From Diadema setosum (taxonomy: Eukaryota; Echinodermata; Echinoidea; Diadematoida; Diadematidae), in the NCBI RefSeq assembly GCF_964275005.1, contig NC_092690.1, forward strand, positions 7,188,336 to 7,252,335: a stretch of DNA of 64,000 nucleotides. Direction: 5' to 3'. Positions 34,076-48,000 of this stretch are shown here, piece by piece. Both the position numbers and the translations under genes were made by a program. Numbering within the stretch: the first letter of the stretch is position 1; each line of letters opens with the position of its first letter. A model generated the notes under the pieces. It did no database searches and had not been told where the DNA came from. It was given only the letters and a program-made list of their open reading frames with translations.

Positions 34076-35035
34076 AACGTATGTGATTGGTTGTCAATGA
34101 GACGTGACCTGCACTCTCTACTAAAACACGTTTTTGTTTTTGTTTTTGTTTTGTTTTCTCGGTACGTGGATGGTATGCTGTCCAAGTTTACAATGTTGTT
34201 TCACGAGATTCCAAAACAATTTCGGCAAAGCATAAAAAGCAAAAACTATTTTAACAAGATCAGCAGCTCGTCCATTGCACTTAAAGTTGTTAAGACATTG
34301 CTCGTATTACAGTCTTCTCTGTTTGCGTTCATCAAAATATTCCATACTGTTTTTTCTTCCTTAATGACGAATGTTTTGATTTGTAAATGGATCTCTTCTC
34401 AGTCAGGCATGGTTAAAGATTAGGGGAAAAAATGGTGTTTTTCTTATGCTTTTCATGTCTCTGCGGCGACTGAAAGACCAACAAACACACATTAATAAAA
34501 AAAAAATGCGTCACATTGGTCATGGTCTAAAATACCTTATTTGTAAACGCCCCACTCACCGACTTACAAGATTACCTTAACAGAAATGATATATATGTTT
34601 GTTTGATTTCTAACTCATCATCTGAATAGATTACGAGCAACTGAAATAATCTAGGTGGCAATGGTGATGTAGTAGTGGTGGTGGTGTATGATATGTATGA
34701 AAAGAAGGTGGCTAGCTTTCTTCTTTGCGACTATTTTGAGTGAGAGGTGAATAGCAGCAGAAATTAATCACAACATCTATATCTAACTATCGCCACACAG
34801 TTTGCGGTGCATAGGTGTCATTCTGAGTTAACGGTTTCCTTTCCCATGTCGATTTTCTTTTTTCTCTCCGAGTTCTTTAAACACAAGTCAGCTATTGAAA
34901 TTTATACAAACTATGATGTTCTAATGTACGAGTATATAGGGATTTTGAACAATCAATTTTCTATCGAACAAAGAATTCATGATGATCCAATTACACCACA
35001 TTCAAACCACAATGGGGAAAATCCTTTATACATGT

Positions 35036-35050
35036 ATATATATATAAATA

Positions 35051-35134
<84 letters not shown>
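35036..35134. repeat. (TA)n followed by (TG)n compound microsatellite
   Basis: TA units from about 35036 to 35088, then about 23 TG units to 35134. Confidence 0.95.
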
Positions 35135-35137
<3 letters not shown>

Positions 35138-35223
35138 CACGACGAGGCTGCGTCGAAGGATTTACCTAAGCATTTCTCTTTCTCATTCTTGAGATAGCTC
35201 TTTTCCTTCAATTTCTTCTTTTG

Positions 35224-35231
35224 GTTTGTTG

Positions 35232-35276
<45 letters not shown>
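35224..35276. repeat. (TTG)n(CTG)n trinucleotide repeat
   Basis: Four TTG units followed by about twelve CTG units. The surroundings show no coding exon. Confidence 0.95.
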
Positions 35277-35278
<2 letters not shown>

Positions 35279-38200
35279 TTTTGTTTTTTTTTTCCTGAGT
35301 ACGCGGCCTCTGCCGGCCTAGTCGGTAGGCAACACTATACAACTCTATGCAGACTATCCGGTGTGAAAGTTATCATGATAAATTCACCCTTGACGAACCT
35401 CTTATTACGCTCAGCTATATACTTTTTCCCAGAATAGCGATCTTTTGGGTTGGTGTCTCGCTATTAAGAATGCAAGGTTTTATGACAAGCATTGGCAACG
35501 AGTAAAAAAAGGTGGAATTCTTCTCAAACCCATTTTCGATTTCACCCATTGTCATCGTTTCTGCAAATACCTCATATCTATACTGCCCGCATCGATTTCT
35601 TAAATTGTAAGTGCACCTCGCTCTGAAAGAAATTACTTGATTCGCACGTATTGGAACTATACCCCTGCCACGCAAATACAATGTGGAAGCGAGTGTTTAA
35701 ATGTGAATTATTTCGATGTAGGTCGGTATCATAAGGTATGATTTATTTGAATTGTTCGCAATTTCATCCACTTTTATTCCCTTTTCCCTTCCTTCGCTTC
35801 TTTCTTCTTTATATTACTTTTTATGCATTTATCTCTCCCTCGCCCACTTTTGCTCAATGCATCTTTTATTCTCTCTCTCACACGCACACACTCTCTCTCT
35901 CCCTAGGATCTTTTCTCCACCACTTTTTTTTCCTCGTTTCTTTTATTTCTTTTATCTCTCATTTTCCCCTCATTTTTTTCTTGAATATTTCTTCTTCTTT
36001 TTTTGTATCTACGATATGACCGTCCTCATTTCGCAGAAAAGAACCTAGTTTGCAATTTTATCTACTTTATTGTCTCTCTTTTTTTTTTTTACTACTTTGA
36101 TTTTTCGTCTAAGAAAGGGATGTTCCAGAAGACATTTTGTTTCACATTTGAGCATCAATGTATTCTGTTGACATACAGCTTTTTTTTTCCATTTTTTAAA
36201 GATACTTAGATTTGCATTCAACATTCCTTACATTATTTAGATCTCAACAAATCGATTGAATGATTTTAAGCTCAAAGTATTCAAAAAAAATCCTCTAAGA
36301 CATCAACAAAGGCATGGAGATCCACTTTTTTAAAAAGTCATTGGCAGAAGTAAAAACTGCGGGAAAAAAAAAAAAAACCTTCCAAACGACTGATTTCTAC
36401 GTACTTCGATGCAGTCGAGACCTTTCCTCCCCTTTCGCTGTCCTTTCAAAAGAATCCATTATAGGAAGGGAGTGAACAATACATACAGTAGTGTCTCCAG
36501 TTTTATGTTTTTCGTTTTCCTCTGGCAGCCAAGCTATCTGGCATAGGTAAAGTAGCTTCATCCATTAGAGTCTAACACGATATTCATAATCAACCATATT
36601 GGTACTATTTAACCTGCTCTAAACGGGAACCTGATTGATTGTGTATCAATTCTACGGGGATTTCAGAATTCAGTATGGAATAGGTTAATGTCGCATGTTA
36701 CAAGGGAAGAGTGGGGCAGGTACAAAAATAGCGCTGTCATTAGGGCATCGATTTGAACTGACTTCCTATCTTTATTCAGTTGGGAACATAGGAAGTGTAT
36801 AGTGGCAACGATGGTTATGGCTCCCTGAAATGCAGCTCCCTGGCAGGCATTATGGTCAAATCAAGAAATAATGGATGAGGAATATAATGAAATATAAATA
36901 AGATTCCATTGTTGGATTTTTTTTTTTCATTGACAGTATACAGAACTTGTTGGTGAAAAGTCGATAAATCTTCTGTGTGGGATGAGTATGGTGGTTGTTC
37001 AATATAGTTCATATATAGTATTCTATTATACATCCCTTTCGTCCTGATCTAGTTTCTAAAGTACATGGTTACATTTATACTTGTGAGATCGAAAAGGCAA
37101 TTATTTTTACCCTCAGCACAGTACAATGGTGATGGTCACTTTTATCGCTACTTACAAACGAAACAACAAAAGTAAATCCGTTATAAAAGCGTAGTTGGGG
37201 AGAGATCACTGATAAAAAAATGGGGGGAGGAGTTGTCTTAACCCCTTGAGGACAGACTAATTTTGCCACAACACGGATTTCCAATAGACTACTGCCCGAG
37301 TATGCTCGGGACTCGTCCTCAACGGATTTAGTGAGTGAAATGCTCAGGAAAAAAAAAAAAACATCAAAAGAAAAAGTTCTTATTGACGGAAAACTAAGAT
37401 AACTAAATTTTTAATCTGAAGTTGTGTTGATATGAGTGTCAATTACCGTCTAAGAAATCTGCCAAACAAAGACTTCAGTATTATGTGCCAAGCTATTCAT
37501 ATTCCTTGATATTACTGATGTCAATACTGTCGTTATCTATGCTTTCATATTCTTATAAAAACCATTATTCAAAACAGAATTCCATGAATAAACTTTGGTG
37601 AAAAATGATCAAATATTGACATTTTAACGCTTATATATCACGGACATTTGTTTTTCATATCATATCAGGTGTAAAAAAAAACCTCATAACCAGGTTTAAT
37701 ATTGACAATCTGCTTCTCATTTCTTTTTATGATTTTGTTACTAAGCAACCACACGCACAACCCCAAATTGTGAAACCTCCAAAGAACTCATTTATCTCCT
37801 CAGAACCCAATAACGGCTACTGCTGTATAACACCGTATATATGTACTGAAGTTTATATTAGAATATGGCCGACTGTCACTATAGGAACAGGTATCATCTA
37901 CTCATCGTGATCAACAGCATATGCAACGTAATGACTGAAATTTGGCGGGCGTTGCACAATTGCTGCATGATAGGAAAGAGCATTTAACGACCATATTAAT
38001 GTCTGTTGGGTGTGGATGTTTTAGGTAGAGGCTATTTAGATGAGAAATACTGCTGTCATCAACAAATTGAAATTGGGTTGCTGTTCTCTTGAGTACATTC
38101 AGGAGAGATATCTAGCAGTAATGCTCATAACGCCCGGACATGAACGTACTTTGAGTTCCGCGGTTGAAAGATGAAAGAAAAAAATGCATTTTGTAATTTT

Positions 38201-38948
38201 GGTATTATATTACTGTATTTTTTCTGTGTCATTGAAAATTGAAATTGAAATTGGAATTGACGATAATGTTACCTCTTAGTCTTACAAACCTTACAGTGAC
38301 AAGCCTTCTTTAACCCTTCCGTTCCTTGAGTGCCGATTTTGTCCACAGAAATCCCATAGCATTGGAACAGAAAGGATTGATACAAGGACGTGGAGAGGAG
38401 GTATCTGATCTCTAAATTGATCAGCTGCAGATTATGATTCTGGTTCTCCCACTCCGTTGACCCTAATTACCTCCTAACGTAATTGAGTCGATTTTTTTTT
38501 TTTAACTCAATTTTTCCCCTGCTTCTGCCAACAAGACATGAATACATTATGAGCAGAATTTTCTCACAGAAATTGCCGGTCAGTATTACATTTGCATTTT
38601 CTGTTTGACAGAGCCGTATTGAAAAAAAGGAAATTTTAAAAAAAAAAAGTGAAAATGGACATTATTTTGTAATCATGTTATTTAAAATGGATGTGGTTTG
38701 GTGTTGATCTCTAGGAAACATTTTTTTTTTTGCTTTGCTTTGTTTTGTTTTCATTAAATCCCAGTATATTAGCAATCGTGTGAAACGTTATATAATAAAA
38801 TAATATCTACAAATTCTTCATGGTTGGTAACCAAGAGAAACACGCACAACTTAAGGGAGAAACATAGCTGTGCCGAAATACCTTCCCGTTGTCCATTCAT
38901 TCTACCATGCCTCACGCAAAAATTATGATCCAGATTTCCTATATATAC

Positions 38949-38950
<2 letters not shown>
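35277..38950. other. Intergenic, no gene recognised
   Basis: Long pyrimidine-rich tracts (35740-36010) keep frames open without recognisable protein features. A second TTGAGGAC palindrome lies at 37229-37325. I see nothing else to name. Confidence 0.5.
37229..37325. repeat. Short palindromic repeat, TTGAGGAC family, copy 2
   Basis: Ends TTAACCCCTTGAGGACAGAC and GTCCTCAACGG are inverted, with CCCGAGTATGCTCGGG as a perfect inner hairpin. It is the same family as 12386-12472. Confidence 0.7.
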
Positions 38951-39004
<54 letters not shown>

Positions 39005-39013
39005 ATATATATA
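38951..39013. repeat. (TA)n microsatellite
   Basis: TA run with one TTA interruption. Confidence 0.95.
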
Positions 39014-39093
39014 TTAGGTTTTAATCTCATTTTAGGTTTTAATCTCATATATATATAGATATAGATATATATATTATATAATCAACATATATA

Positions 39094-39239
39094 AGAGTTG
39101 AAAGGTTGGTCCGTCTGGTATTCGAACTTGGGTCTGCCTGAACCGCTATGACGTCTCCGTGGCCGAGAGGTTAAGACGTTGGCGTTCCATGCCAAAGACC
39201 CGGTTTCGATTCCCGGCGGAGACCAATTTTTCAACTCTT
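39094..39239. repeat. Head-to-head tRNA-like palindrome
   Basis: AGAGTTGAAAGGTTGGTCC at the left pairs with GACCAATTTTTCAACTCT at the right. Inside each arm is a tRNA-like T-arm, TTCGAA on one strand and TTCGAT on the other. The right half folds as a full cloverleaf (see 39153-39223). The left half is a diverged partial copy on the minus strand. Confidence 0.65.
39153..39223 (+). tRNA. tRNA-like sequence, anticodon TCC (Gly) by position
   Basis: The acceptor stem GTCTCCG/CGGAGAC is perfect. TGGCCGAGAGG fits the A box, the anticodon stem TTGGC/GCCAA encloses GTTCCAT, and the T loop is TTCGATT. CCA follows almost directly, then a T run that could stop Pol III. Faults: a T-C mismatch closes the T loop, and the D stem is weak. 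It is more likely a tRNA-derived SINE head or pseudogene than a working tRNA gene. Confidence 0.4.
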
Positions 39240-39336
39240 GCGCTTTTCCGAAAAGGAGAAACAGTAAGAGGAATAATGATGTCAAAGCTAGGCACCGATT
39301 TCTCCTTCCTTTCTCATATCTCACATACGTTTATAT

Positions 39337-39343
39337 ATATCTA

Positions 39344-39383
<40 letters not shown>
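39337..39383. repeat. (TA)n microsatellite
   Basis: TA run directly abutting the first 249-bp MITE. Confidence 0.9.
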
Positions 39384-39387
<4 letters not shown>

Positions 39388-39632
39388 GAGTTTGTTTGCA
39401 AAAACCGATAAGTCCATATTTGCCAAACGGAGATATTTGCGATTAAAGGTCAAGAAAAATAAAAAGAATAATAAGAACATTTTTGCTTCTTTTGACCATA
39501 ACTTCAAAAATGTACTTTTATATGTAGTGACCAATATATCATTTAAAAGGTATTATTTTGTACTTTATGACAGAGACCGTACTTCAAAATCTTCAAAAAT
39601 GGACTTATCGGTTTTTGCAAACAAACTTTTCA
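39384..39632. mobile_element. 249-bp MITE, copy 1 of a tandem pair
   Basis: Inverted ends of about 34 bases, TGAAGAGTTTGTTTGCAAAA at the left and its complement at the right, flanked by TA repeats. The inner sequence includes CGGAGATATTTGCGATTAAA and has no credible ORF. Confidence 0.85.
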
Positions 39633-39642
39633 TATATATATA

Positions 39643-39891
39643 TGAAGGGTTTGTTTGCAAAAACCGATAAGTCCATATTTGCCAAATGGAGATATTTGCG
39701 ATTAAAGGTCAAAAAAAATAAAGAGAATAATAAGAAAATTTTTGCTTCTTTTAACCATAACTTCAAAAATGTACCTTTATATGAAGTGACCAATCCATCA
39801 TTTAAAAGGTATTATTTTGTACTTTATGACAGAGACCGTACTTCAAAATCTTCAAAAATGGACTTATCAGTTTTTGCAAACAAACTCTTCA
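39643..39891. mobile_element. 249-bp MITE, copy 2 of a tandem pair
   Basis: The same length and orientation as copy 1, differing by a few per cent, and separated from it by only ten bases of TA repeat. Confidence 0.85.
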
Positions 39892-40955
39892 TATATATAT
39901 ATACAAATGTGTGTGTGTGTGTGTTTGTGACTATATGTGTGTATGTTTAAAAAAAAAGATAGTGTTTTTTTTTTGTATTCAGTTATATACCTACAAAGTA
40001 CTGTCCTTTATTGTATCATTTGAATGAAACTGTATACAGCCCACTATGTAAAGTGCGTGTGTGTGCGCGCGTGTGTCTGTGTGTGTATTGTTTTTCGGTG
40101 TCATGAAAATATGTTTCAGACTGAAGCTCAACCCAATAATTGTCGATAACTAACATGTTTCATTCCTTCTGATTCCCACCATGTTAAATGGCAAAGTAGA
40201 GTGACGAACCGTGACAGATCGTCAACCCATCAAAAGATTGCTCAGAATACTGTTGTGCGTTTGTGGAGTCAATATGAATATTTGAAAAGAGAATAGAAGT
40301 GATGTAAGTTGATGAGTGGCGTACCTGTCCTAATAGCAAACACAAAGTCCTTGCCTGGGAGTACCCTTGAACTTTAAATTAGACCCGACTTTTGATATGG
40401 CATCTTCATTCACAATAGGCCTACGGTCTTCTGCGCGGGCTTTTGTCTGTGTGTTATATGATTTGTTTTTATCATCGGGCAATCCACATGTCTATTCAGA
40501 CTCTATATTTATAACAATGACCTTTATCATGTTTATAGACTCTTCGGTCAGTGACGTAATGATTTTCTTGTTATCTGTCTGTGTGGTGTTCAAAAAAAAA
40601 CGCAAAAAAGCGCTAGGAGAGTTGGCATCTGCTGCTAAAAACACGCCGTAAAACGTCTGAAAGAAGCCATCTTTTTTTCTCTCTCCATCTCTCTCTAAAC
40701 ACACAAAATCAATATGATTATGTGAATATATATGTATACATTCAATATGTTCATGCACTTTATGCCATATACAATAAATTTCTATTGTTTGATAGGTATT
40801 ATTACATATTGTATGGATATATCGCATACACATACGCCTTGGATGGAGAGTTAGCATTGCACCTGGCACAAAGGTGTTGTGAGATATCAAGATTCGCGAG
40901 AAAAAAGAAATGTCATAAAATCATATATTCTTTAAATTCAAATCTCATTATTGCA

Positions 40956-40961
<6 letters not shown>

Positions 40962-41020
<59 letters not shown>

Positions 41021-41028
41021 TAGATATA
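40962..41028. repeat. (TA)n microsatellite
   Basis: TA run ending in GATAGATA. Confidence 0.95.
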
Positions 41029-42780
41029 TACAAACATACCAATAATCTATGTGGAACCTGCCTGGCGTTCTGTGGTGTAAACTTGGACCAAATAACGCAA
41101 TTTCTATTGGCGAAATGCTGAAATGTTCTTCGAAAATAAAATAAATTTTGACAAGACTTTTGGGTTTAATGTGAAAGTGGCAGAAGGGTCAAACATTCGA
41201 TGAATATCTCTTCGTTGCCAAATGTTTGCACATGCACAGTTTCAAACTTCGTGCCATAACGACGTCTGTCAACTTCGTTGAAGATTTTCCCTGTAAACGT
41301 TCATCTATACGCATTTACACGTGTTTAACTCCCTACCAATGGTGTATACCTTCGAATCAAAGCATAATATTATATTGAGGTTATTGTTATTCAATCTGAT
41401 CGTCTGGGAAACACGCGTTATTTAATCTGATTACTGTCTGCACGGAGTCGAGAAACCTTTCCGGCTTTTTTTTTTTTTTTTTTTACTTATCCTTTTTCTT
41501 CATAGTGAGACACAGGCTCGACAAATCTAATTCTTGAGAACTTGTCCGTCTGGGCATGAAATAATTTTCACTCCGTATCACTGTGATACAGTTCGCCCTA
41601 CTCTTTTCATTCTCCAAATTGCAGTATAGTGTATTGTGAATAATACGATACTTCCAGTCGATGCACACGTTATAGAATGGTAATATGGTAGAGACCAAAA
41701 ATCAACGAATTCGATAGAAATTTGCTGCAGATTTATCTGAATTTTTTGGTTCAACACGATGATACAGAATACATGTTTCATGAGGCGAACAATAATCATA
41801 TTTGTCGACCTTTCTTGGCAGGTTGATCGAGGGAATTGAATCACGACTGTTCTCCTGTTTATTTCATTTCATTTCATTTCATTTCATTGGGACAAAATTT
41901 AGTTAACGACACAGTATACCTGTTACAGCTGGATATTGTTTTGACGAACTGTCATTGTTCCTTTTTTCTTTTTTCTTGCCATCAGTGTTGTTGGCTCTAG
42001 GGAAATTTAACGAAAAAATACAAAGTGAAATTGAAAAGCATGAAGTTACTCTTCAAACCCTTCATTTTATCATTTCTTCTTTCAATGATTCACCTGGAAA
42101 AATTTATGTTCCTTCTTCTTCACAAGTAGTCTCACAAAGTAAGACCTAAGAAGGAAATATTCGCGGCGATGGCTGCCAATACCCTCACTTTTAAACTTAT
42201 CATTTATACATTTGGTATATGTAACCTGCTGGTGTTAATCTATAGGAGAATTCCGGACCAGGAATATACTAATTTCTAAATGAAGAGTAAAATTCTACAA
42301 GCACCCTAAAAATTTGATCAAAATCGAATCAAATGTGAGGAAGATTTGGTAATTTTTGCCAAGCACATCAAGTAGTTGTGAAATAGTGGATGTGACTATG
42401 CAAGGGAGTGAGCTTATGATGTCATCGCCTCACAATTTTCTATTGATATTGCACAAAAAAGTACATACCATTCTTTTGTGATGTCATTTCAGGCTGAATA
42501 ACTCCAAGAACAACACCAAAAAAAAAAAAAAAAAAATCAGACAAAATTATGTCCGGATTTGAGACTGAACCATAAATGCGTTTTAACCCCCCCCCCCCCC
42601 CTCCCCTTTCCCATCATCATCAACTCACGTCAGCTGACATCATCAACTCACTATTTGCATAATCCAGTTCAAAAACCGTTTGTGGAAACTAGCAAAAGTT
42701 CGCTTTCAAAATTTTCCCATTTTTTTATACGAATTTGCTCATTTTATTTTCTACTCATATGGTCGAGGTGATAATTCAGC
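41029..42780. other. Intergenic, no gene recognised
   Basis: Contains a T-run (41467-41484), an ATTTC pentamer tract (41859-41887), an A-run (42520-42537) and a C-run (42588-42601). There is nothing else I can support. Confidence 0.5.
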
Positions 42781-42784
42781 TTTT

Positions 42785-43135
42785 AACTATTTGCGAGGTA
42801 CTTATTATACACTATACGAAATGTTAAAGAGCATAAAATTCTAAAAGGAATTGAAGTTTATTGATGAAAATCGGTTTTAAAATGAATGAAATATACAAAA
42901 CAAAGTAAAACAAAGCGATCCCTTAATGAAAGGTGGGTCCCACATTTTATTAGGATCTTTTTGCTTTATATATCTCAGCCATTTCAAAACCATTTTCATC
43001 AAATAAACTTTGAATTCCTCTTAGAATTATGATATGCTCTTTCATATTTGATGAGAGGTTTCTCATTATCTCAAAAAGAAAAATCATTTAAAACTGAAGC
43101 TCCATTTCAAGTGAAACTGTACCATTCCTTTATGA
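42785..43135. mobile_element. Copy of the TTAA foldback family seen at 54849-55235
   Basis: Shares AAAGAGCATAAAATTC, GTGGGTCCCACATTTTAT, TTTTCATCAAATAAACTTTG and CTGTACCATTCCTTTA with the intact copy. The left end is missing or diverged. Confidence 0.65.
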
Positions 43136-43317
43136 GACATGTATCCCCTTTTTATTTCCCGTATATTTGAATTAAACATTGTCCGTTTTTTTTTTTCCAG
43201 ATTGACAGGAGGTATCCGTAACATAACCTTGAGTCTTGTATGTACATGATATCGTACAAAAAAAAAAAAGATGGTTGGCCCCTTTGCCGTTCGTTATACT
43301 GCAAAATTAGGTATAAC

Positions 43318-43331
43318 GTCGCCATGGTAAC
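43318..43331. promoter_or_regulatory. Isolated RFX X-box match
   Basis: GTCGCCATGGTAAC fits GTNRCC-NN-RGYAAC. It lies outside the tandem element, with no gene nearby. No function is implied. Confidence 0.25.
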
Positions 43332-43339
43332 AGAGAGAC

Positions 43340-45046
43340 ATACAATTCAGCCAGGCGTTTTTATTATTAAAGGTAATCCGCAGACTAAACCAAGGACGAG
43401 ATGAAATTGAATAGACATCAATTCGCAGGCGAACTGCCGACAGTCACGAACTTTAATTTTAGACAGAAAATAATGTCTTATTCTAGGCAATGTTAGGTGG
43501 CGCTGTATTTTGTGTGTTTTTTCTTCTTTTTTTTTTGTCTCATCTTTATTATAGTGAGTGGTGAAGGAACAAAGACTCTTTTATCTGCATGATCTGAATT
43601 AGTACTTGCGTCAACCTGGAGACACGCAATGAAAACAATATATTACTCAGAAAATCATACGATTCATTGCATTAAATGATAGGATTATACGTGTATCATT
43701 GCAAGGACATGGCAAGTCTGTTCCTTCGTGCGTACCTTGAAGCTGCAGTAGAATGAATACACAGATGCTAAACAAGAGCTAAAAATAGATTCGATGTTCT
43801 GTGTTTTAGTTGATTGTAATGATCTGATGACGCGGTAGCGTATATCTTGTGTCTGATTTTATGAAACCAAAGGAGAAGTAGAGCATGTCGTACAGGGAAC
43901 TGCTTTGATAAGAACTGACACAACATTAGAAGTGTCCAGGCCATAGATGTGATTTCTTTAGATTACATTGCTTTTTATTCCAGAATACTTTTGCTTTTTC
44001 TGCTGAATACAAACGTTTAAGCGTGTTTACAAACAATGTGTTTCCATACGATCTTCTTTTATAGTCAGTGACAATGACGTGTTAACAAACATCCTCCACA
44101 AACAGCGCCCTCCTTCTACTAAAAACTATTCGTACTTTACAATTTTTAGATTCACTAGTGCTACATACAGTACAGTACAAAACAAGCTTCAACGTCTTGG
44201 ACGAAAACATACCCTAAAAACAAAAAATCGAAGTTACATTCAAACGCTGTAGAGTCTCCAAATATTTATTCTCTACACTGTGTCTAGAGATATTAAGTAG
44301 TTCCATACGGAAATGTGCCATGCCTCCACGCACATCGTTCTACCTTAAAGGGACTGTACAAAGCAATATATGTTGACTTAGTTGATTCACAGTACCCTGA
44401 TCATTACTTATATGTGGAAAAGATAATATCTGATATGTGCCATAATTTATGTGGTCAATTATTTTTCGTCTTCTTCAGATTACTTGGATACGCCCTCAAC
44501 GACCTTCCAAACCAAGATTCTGTCCATCATTGGTATAGTGCTAGACACAAACGCCATTAGAATGAACTTTTCCCTAGACTAAGCGTACTTGCATGTTTCC
44601 TTTTAATGCCCTTTGTTAATCATATCAGTGACATGAAAGTATGTAAGTTATGCTCAATTTAGGCAAAGGTGCATTCCAAACTATTGGATTAATTATATAA
44701 ATTATCATATGATATTACTGACAGAATCTTTGTTTGGAATGTTTGCTTTTTTACGCATATCAAAGTAACGTGAAAAAAAAATAGTAGAAAATTATTGTGA
44801 AGTATTATATTGCTCGTATTCACCATTTTCAGCTTTACATCTTTCTCTTTTAAAGCCGGGTACAAACCACAGGACGCAGGTGTACTTTAAAAGTTCGTTT
44901 AAACTCATTATTCCAGCTTCACACCTATCATGTAAACACAGCGTCAGACCGTCCTATACGGCCGTATTTGATTAAAACGAATGTATTGTGTGGTTTTTTT
45001 TTTTTCTGCAAGGATATCCTTCCATTATTTCTTGCCTCGTCTAAAC

Positions 45047-45100
<54 letters not shown>

Positions 45101-46054
45101 TTCTTCTTCCATGTTACTAGATCATTATAACAATGTCAGCACCTTTCACAACGCACGACATAAAAGATGAACAGGATTATAACAGTCATCAAAATGTTAC
45201 CTGTATGCTACAAATCTGACCACCCCCACCCCCACCCGCCTTTATACCCTTTTGTTTGTTTACTTACGATGCATCTATGCAAGGCATTAAGTTAGTTTAC
45301 GCAGGTACCTCTACCAATAATTTTGGAAAAAGACACAAGGACAATAGGGCTTACAACGTCTATACATGGCGGAGTCTTTATGCGTCAGTAACCACAGTTT
45401 GATGACTGTGTAAATTACTTTCATCTATGAACATCATAACATAATGTAAAACAGACGCCTTTAAGTCATGGAACTACGATTTTCATGATACAATGTCTTC
45501 TTCAACTGTGAAACATCGAAGAGCACGAGCAAGAGTCGAAATCTACGTTACAAAAATATGATATAAAATTATATTGCATGGCACAAACCGACGCTTCATT
45601 ATAATACAATACTCGCAGGTTGTGATGACATAATTACGTTCGTCTCAAATGCCAAGCCCCCGAATGGGTACGTGGAACGCCAAGTTGGAAACATTATTGT
45701 GTAACTGTATTTCTCCTCGGCTAGCAAATGTCCTTGCACAGGTTTTCATATTTACACACGACTTACAGTTTTACGAACAAATAAAGAGGATCATTTCGAT
45801 CCGAACATTTACAAATAGGCAGCAAAATTTCATTTAGGCAGTCTTTGTAGTATCTAAATAAGATCGTAATTTTATTATCAGTATACGAATGTTCGGTTTT
45901 TTTTCGTTACTCAATTGAGCAGTTTCACCGGAAGAAAAATACTATGCGGTACAGAGTCTTTTAAACATGACGTCATAAAAATGGCATGAACAGCATTATG
46001 TGTGTATGAATACATAAGTATATCACAATCATGTCTATAAGATATGTACATGTA

Positions 46055-46085
<31 letters not shown>

Positions 46086-47466
46086 GTGGTCTGTGTTTAT
46101 GTATAAATATTCGGCTTTCTGCTGATCTTCAATAAAAAGCAATAAAAGTTTCCTTTAAAAAAAGACCCATGTGCTTATACAATCCATGATACACGCTTAC
46201 AAATCTGCGTCGTACAGGACAAATATAAACGTTATGAATACATTTATTTTCTACACTGTATGCAATACTTTTTTAACGTTATCATTATTAGTATTCATTT
46301 TCATTTTCATTCCCAGGTTCATTTCCAGGTATCATTTTAGGCACCGAATTTGCATGAAACAAAACGTTCTTTTTCTTCTATACTACTCGGGCTTCAAGCT
46401 TTTCTTGAGAAGCAGTTTTCCCCACTTGTGTATTTAGCTACATGAAAGATACCACACATACATTGTACGTCTTTTATCATCATTCCGTGTATTAATAATG
46501 TCAGTTTCTATGTGCAAATGTCAGGGATACAGTGTGGTTCAAGCATTCAAGTGAATTGTGTTTCGACCTTCCCACGGATGAGCCGTGAATACCAGCCAGC
46601 GTAAGCACAAATTCTTTGCTATCGTCAGTTTCTCTGACTAGGGAGCACCATCTGTCCCCTGATTGGTCAGTTTTGCTCTTTACGCGCCCAGCAGGGAAAG
46701 AATCAAACAAAAAGCTGAGGTGACGTGTATCGCCAAATGATAGAGAAAATAAGACCATTACAAACTGATTCTGTGTCATGCGTTCCGTTGCTTGATACTT
46801 AGAGAGGGAAATGAAAATGGATTGCTCCTTCTCCTGTTTAATAACAAATGCCATTGTAAGGCCTCCGATTGCAATACAATTCGTCTAAACCTACGCATGG
46901 AGTCGGCAATATTGAGAGAAACAGAGAGACAGGGCACAATTAATGTCGTTCAATATCATTTATCCCTGCATTCACCAAGTTGACATGTGTGTCGTGTGCA
47001 TTTCGTAAGGGAAACATGCACAAAGGGTACGCACATAAACACAGAACAACACACACACACACACATAAAAGGCACACACAATGTGCACATTCAACTAGTA
47101 AGTATCGGGTTGTCTGCGTGTCTATATGCGTTGAACCTTTTGAGTGTTTTCCATTAATTTTCATTCGACACGCTATCATTTTCTTCAAGAATTTCCGCAC
47201 TCACCCGCTCCATTGCTTGTAGATTTTTCGCAATATCTAACATATCTGACAAATTAGAGAAGAAAAAAAAAATATGATACATGGTCTGCTTGAAGGACTA
47301 GTATGAAGGACTTTTTGTTTTTCTTCTGTTGCATTTCTCCAGACTACCTAGCAATGCATATTGCATAGGCAATCTAATTTTCCCGCGACTTTGTCGCACC
47401 AATATTCCTTTGTCCCACTGATTAATGTTGGTAGTTGATAACCAAAACCTGAACAGTTGTTGTTTT

Positions 47467-47498
<32 letters not shown>

Positions 47499-48000
47499 TG
47501 CCTCTTTCATTAGAACGTGATCATTATCATTCCAAAGAGAGCGGAAATGAGATCGTGATATGATAAGCCGAAATCTATTTGGGAAGGATCGTACGCTTTA
47601 CACGAATGAGTGACTGGGCGTGGTCAATCACTTTGGATGGTATGAAAAAAAAAAAGAATAAGATTACAGGCACTAATGAAATAATTATTGGCATTTTTCA
47701 GACTTCATTATTAAATCCCACGCAGTCGTTTCATACGATTATGTTGTTGTTGTTTTTTTCTTATTCTCCTTGTCCTATTCGACAAGGACACTTTACACTG
47801 TAGAATACAACGCATTTGATTTAAAACAAATTAAAAAAAAAAGAAATGGAAAAAGACTTCATTTACGGGAATTGAACAAAAACAAATCAACTCTATGTCC
47901 CGAATTCACAAATGTTGCTTAGATGATTATATGCCGTGATTTCAATATGGGGAAAATAGGCGAACTATGTACATGTAGGCCTACATGTCAGCTTGTGTTC
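43340..48000. other. Intergenic, no gene recognised
   Basis: Contains a diverged relative of the 28293 foldback (44343-44760), AC and TC runs (45051-45101), a GT run (46055-46087) and a TTTC run (47465-47498). The 117-codon minus ORF at 46501-46854 is open but has no recognisable feature. Confidence 0.5.

Noticed and set aside
33848..34423. 191-codon plus ORF with a long Asp run
   Set aside because: The Asp run is the (GAT)n microsatellite. The rest has no recognisable protein feature or splice context.
35738..36209. Three overlapping plus ORFs rich in Phe, Ser and Leu
   Set aside because: They are a translation of a long pyrimidine-rich tract.
46501..46854. 117-codon minus ORF with mixed composition
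   Set aside because: No splice borders, domain or homologue is recognisable. It could be chance or a decayed element.
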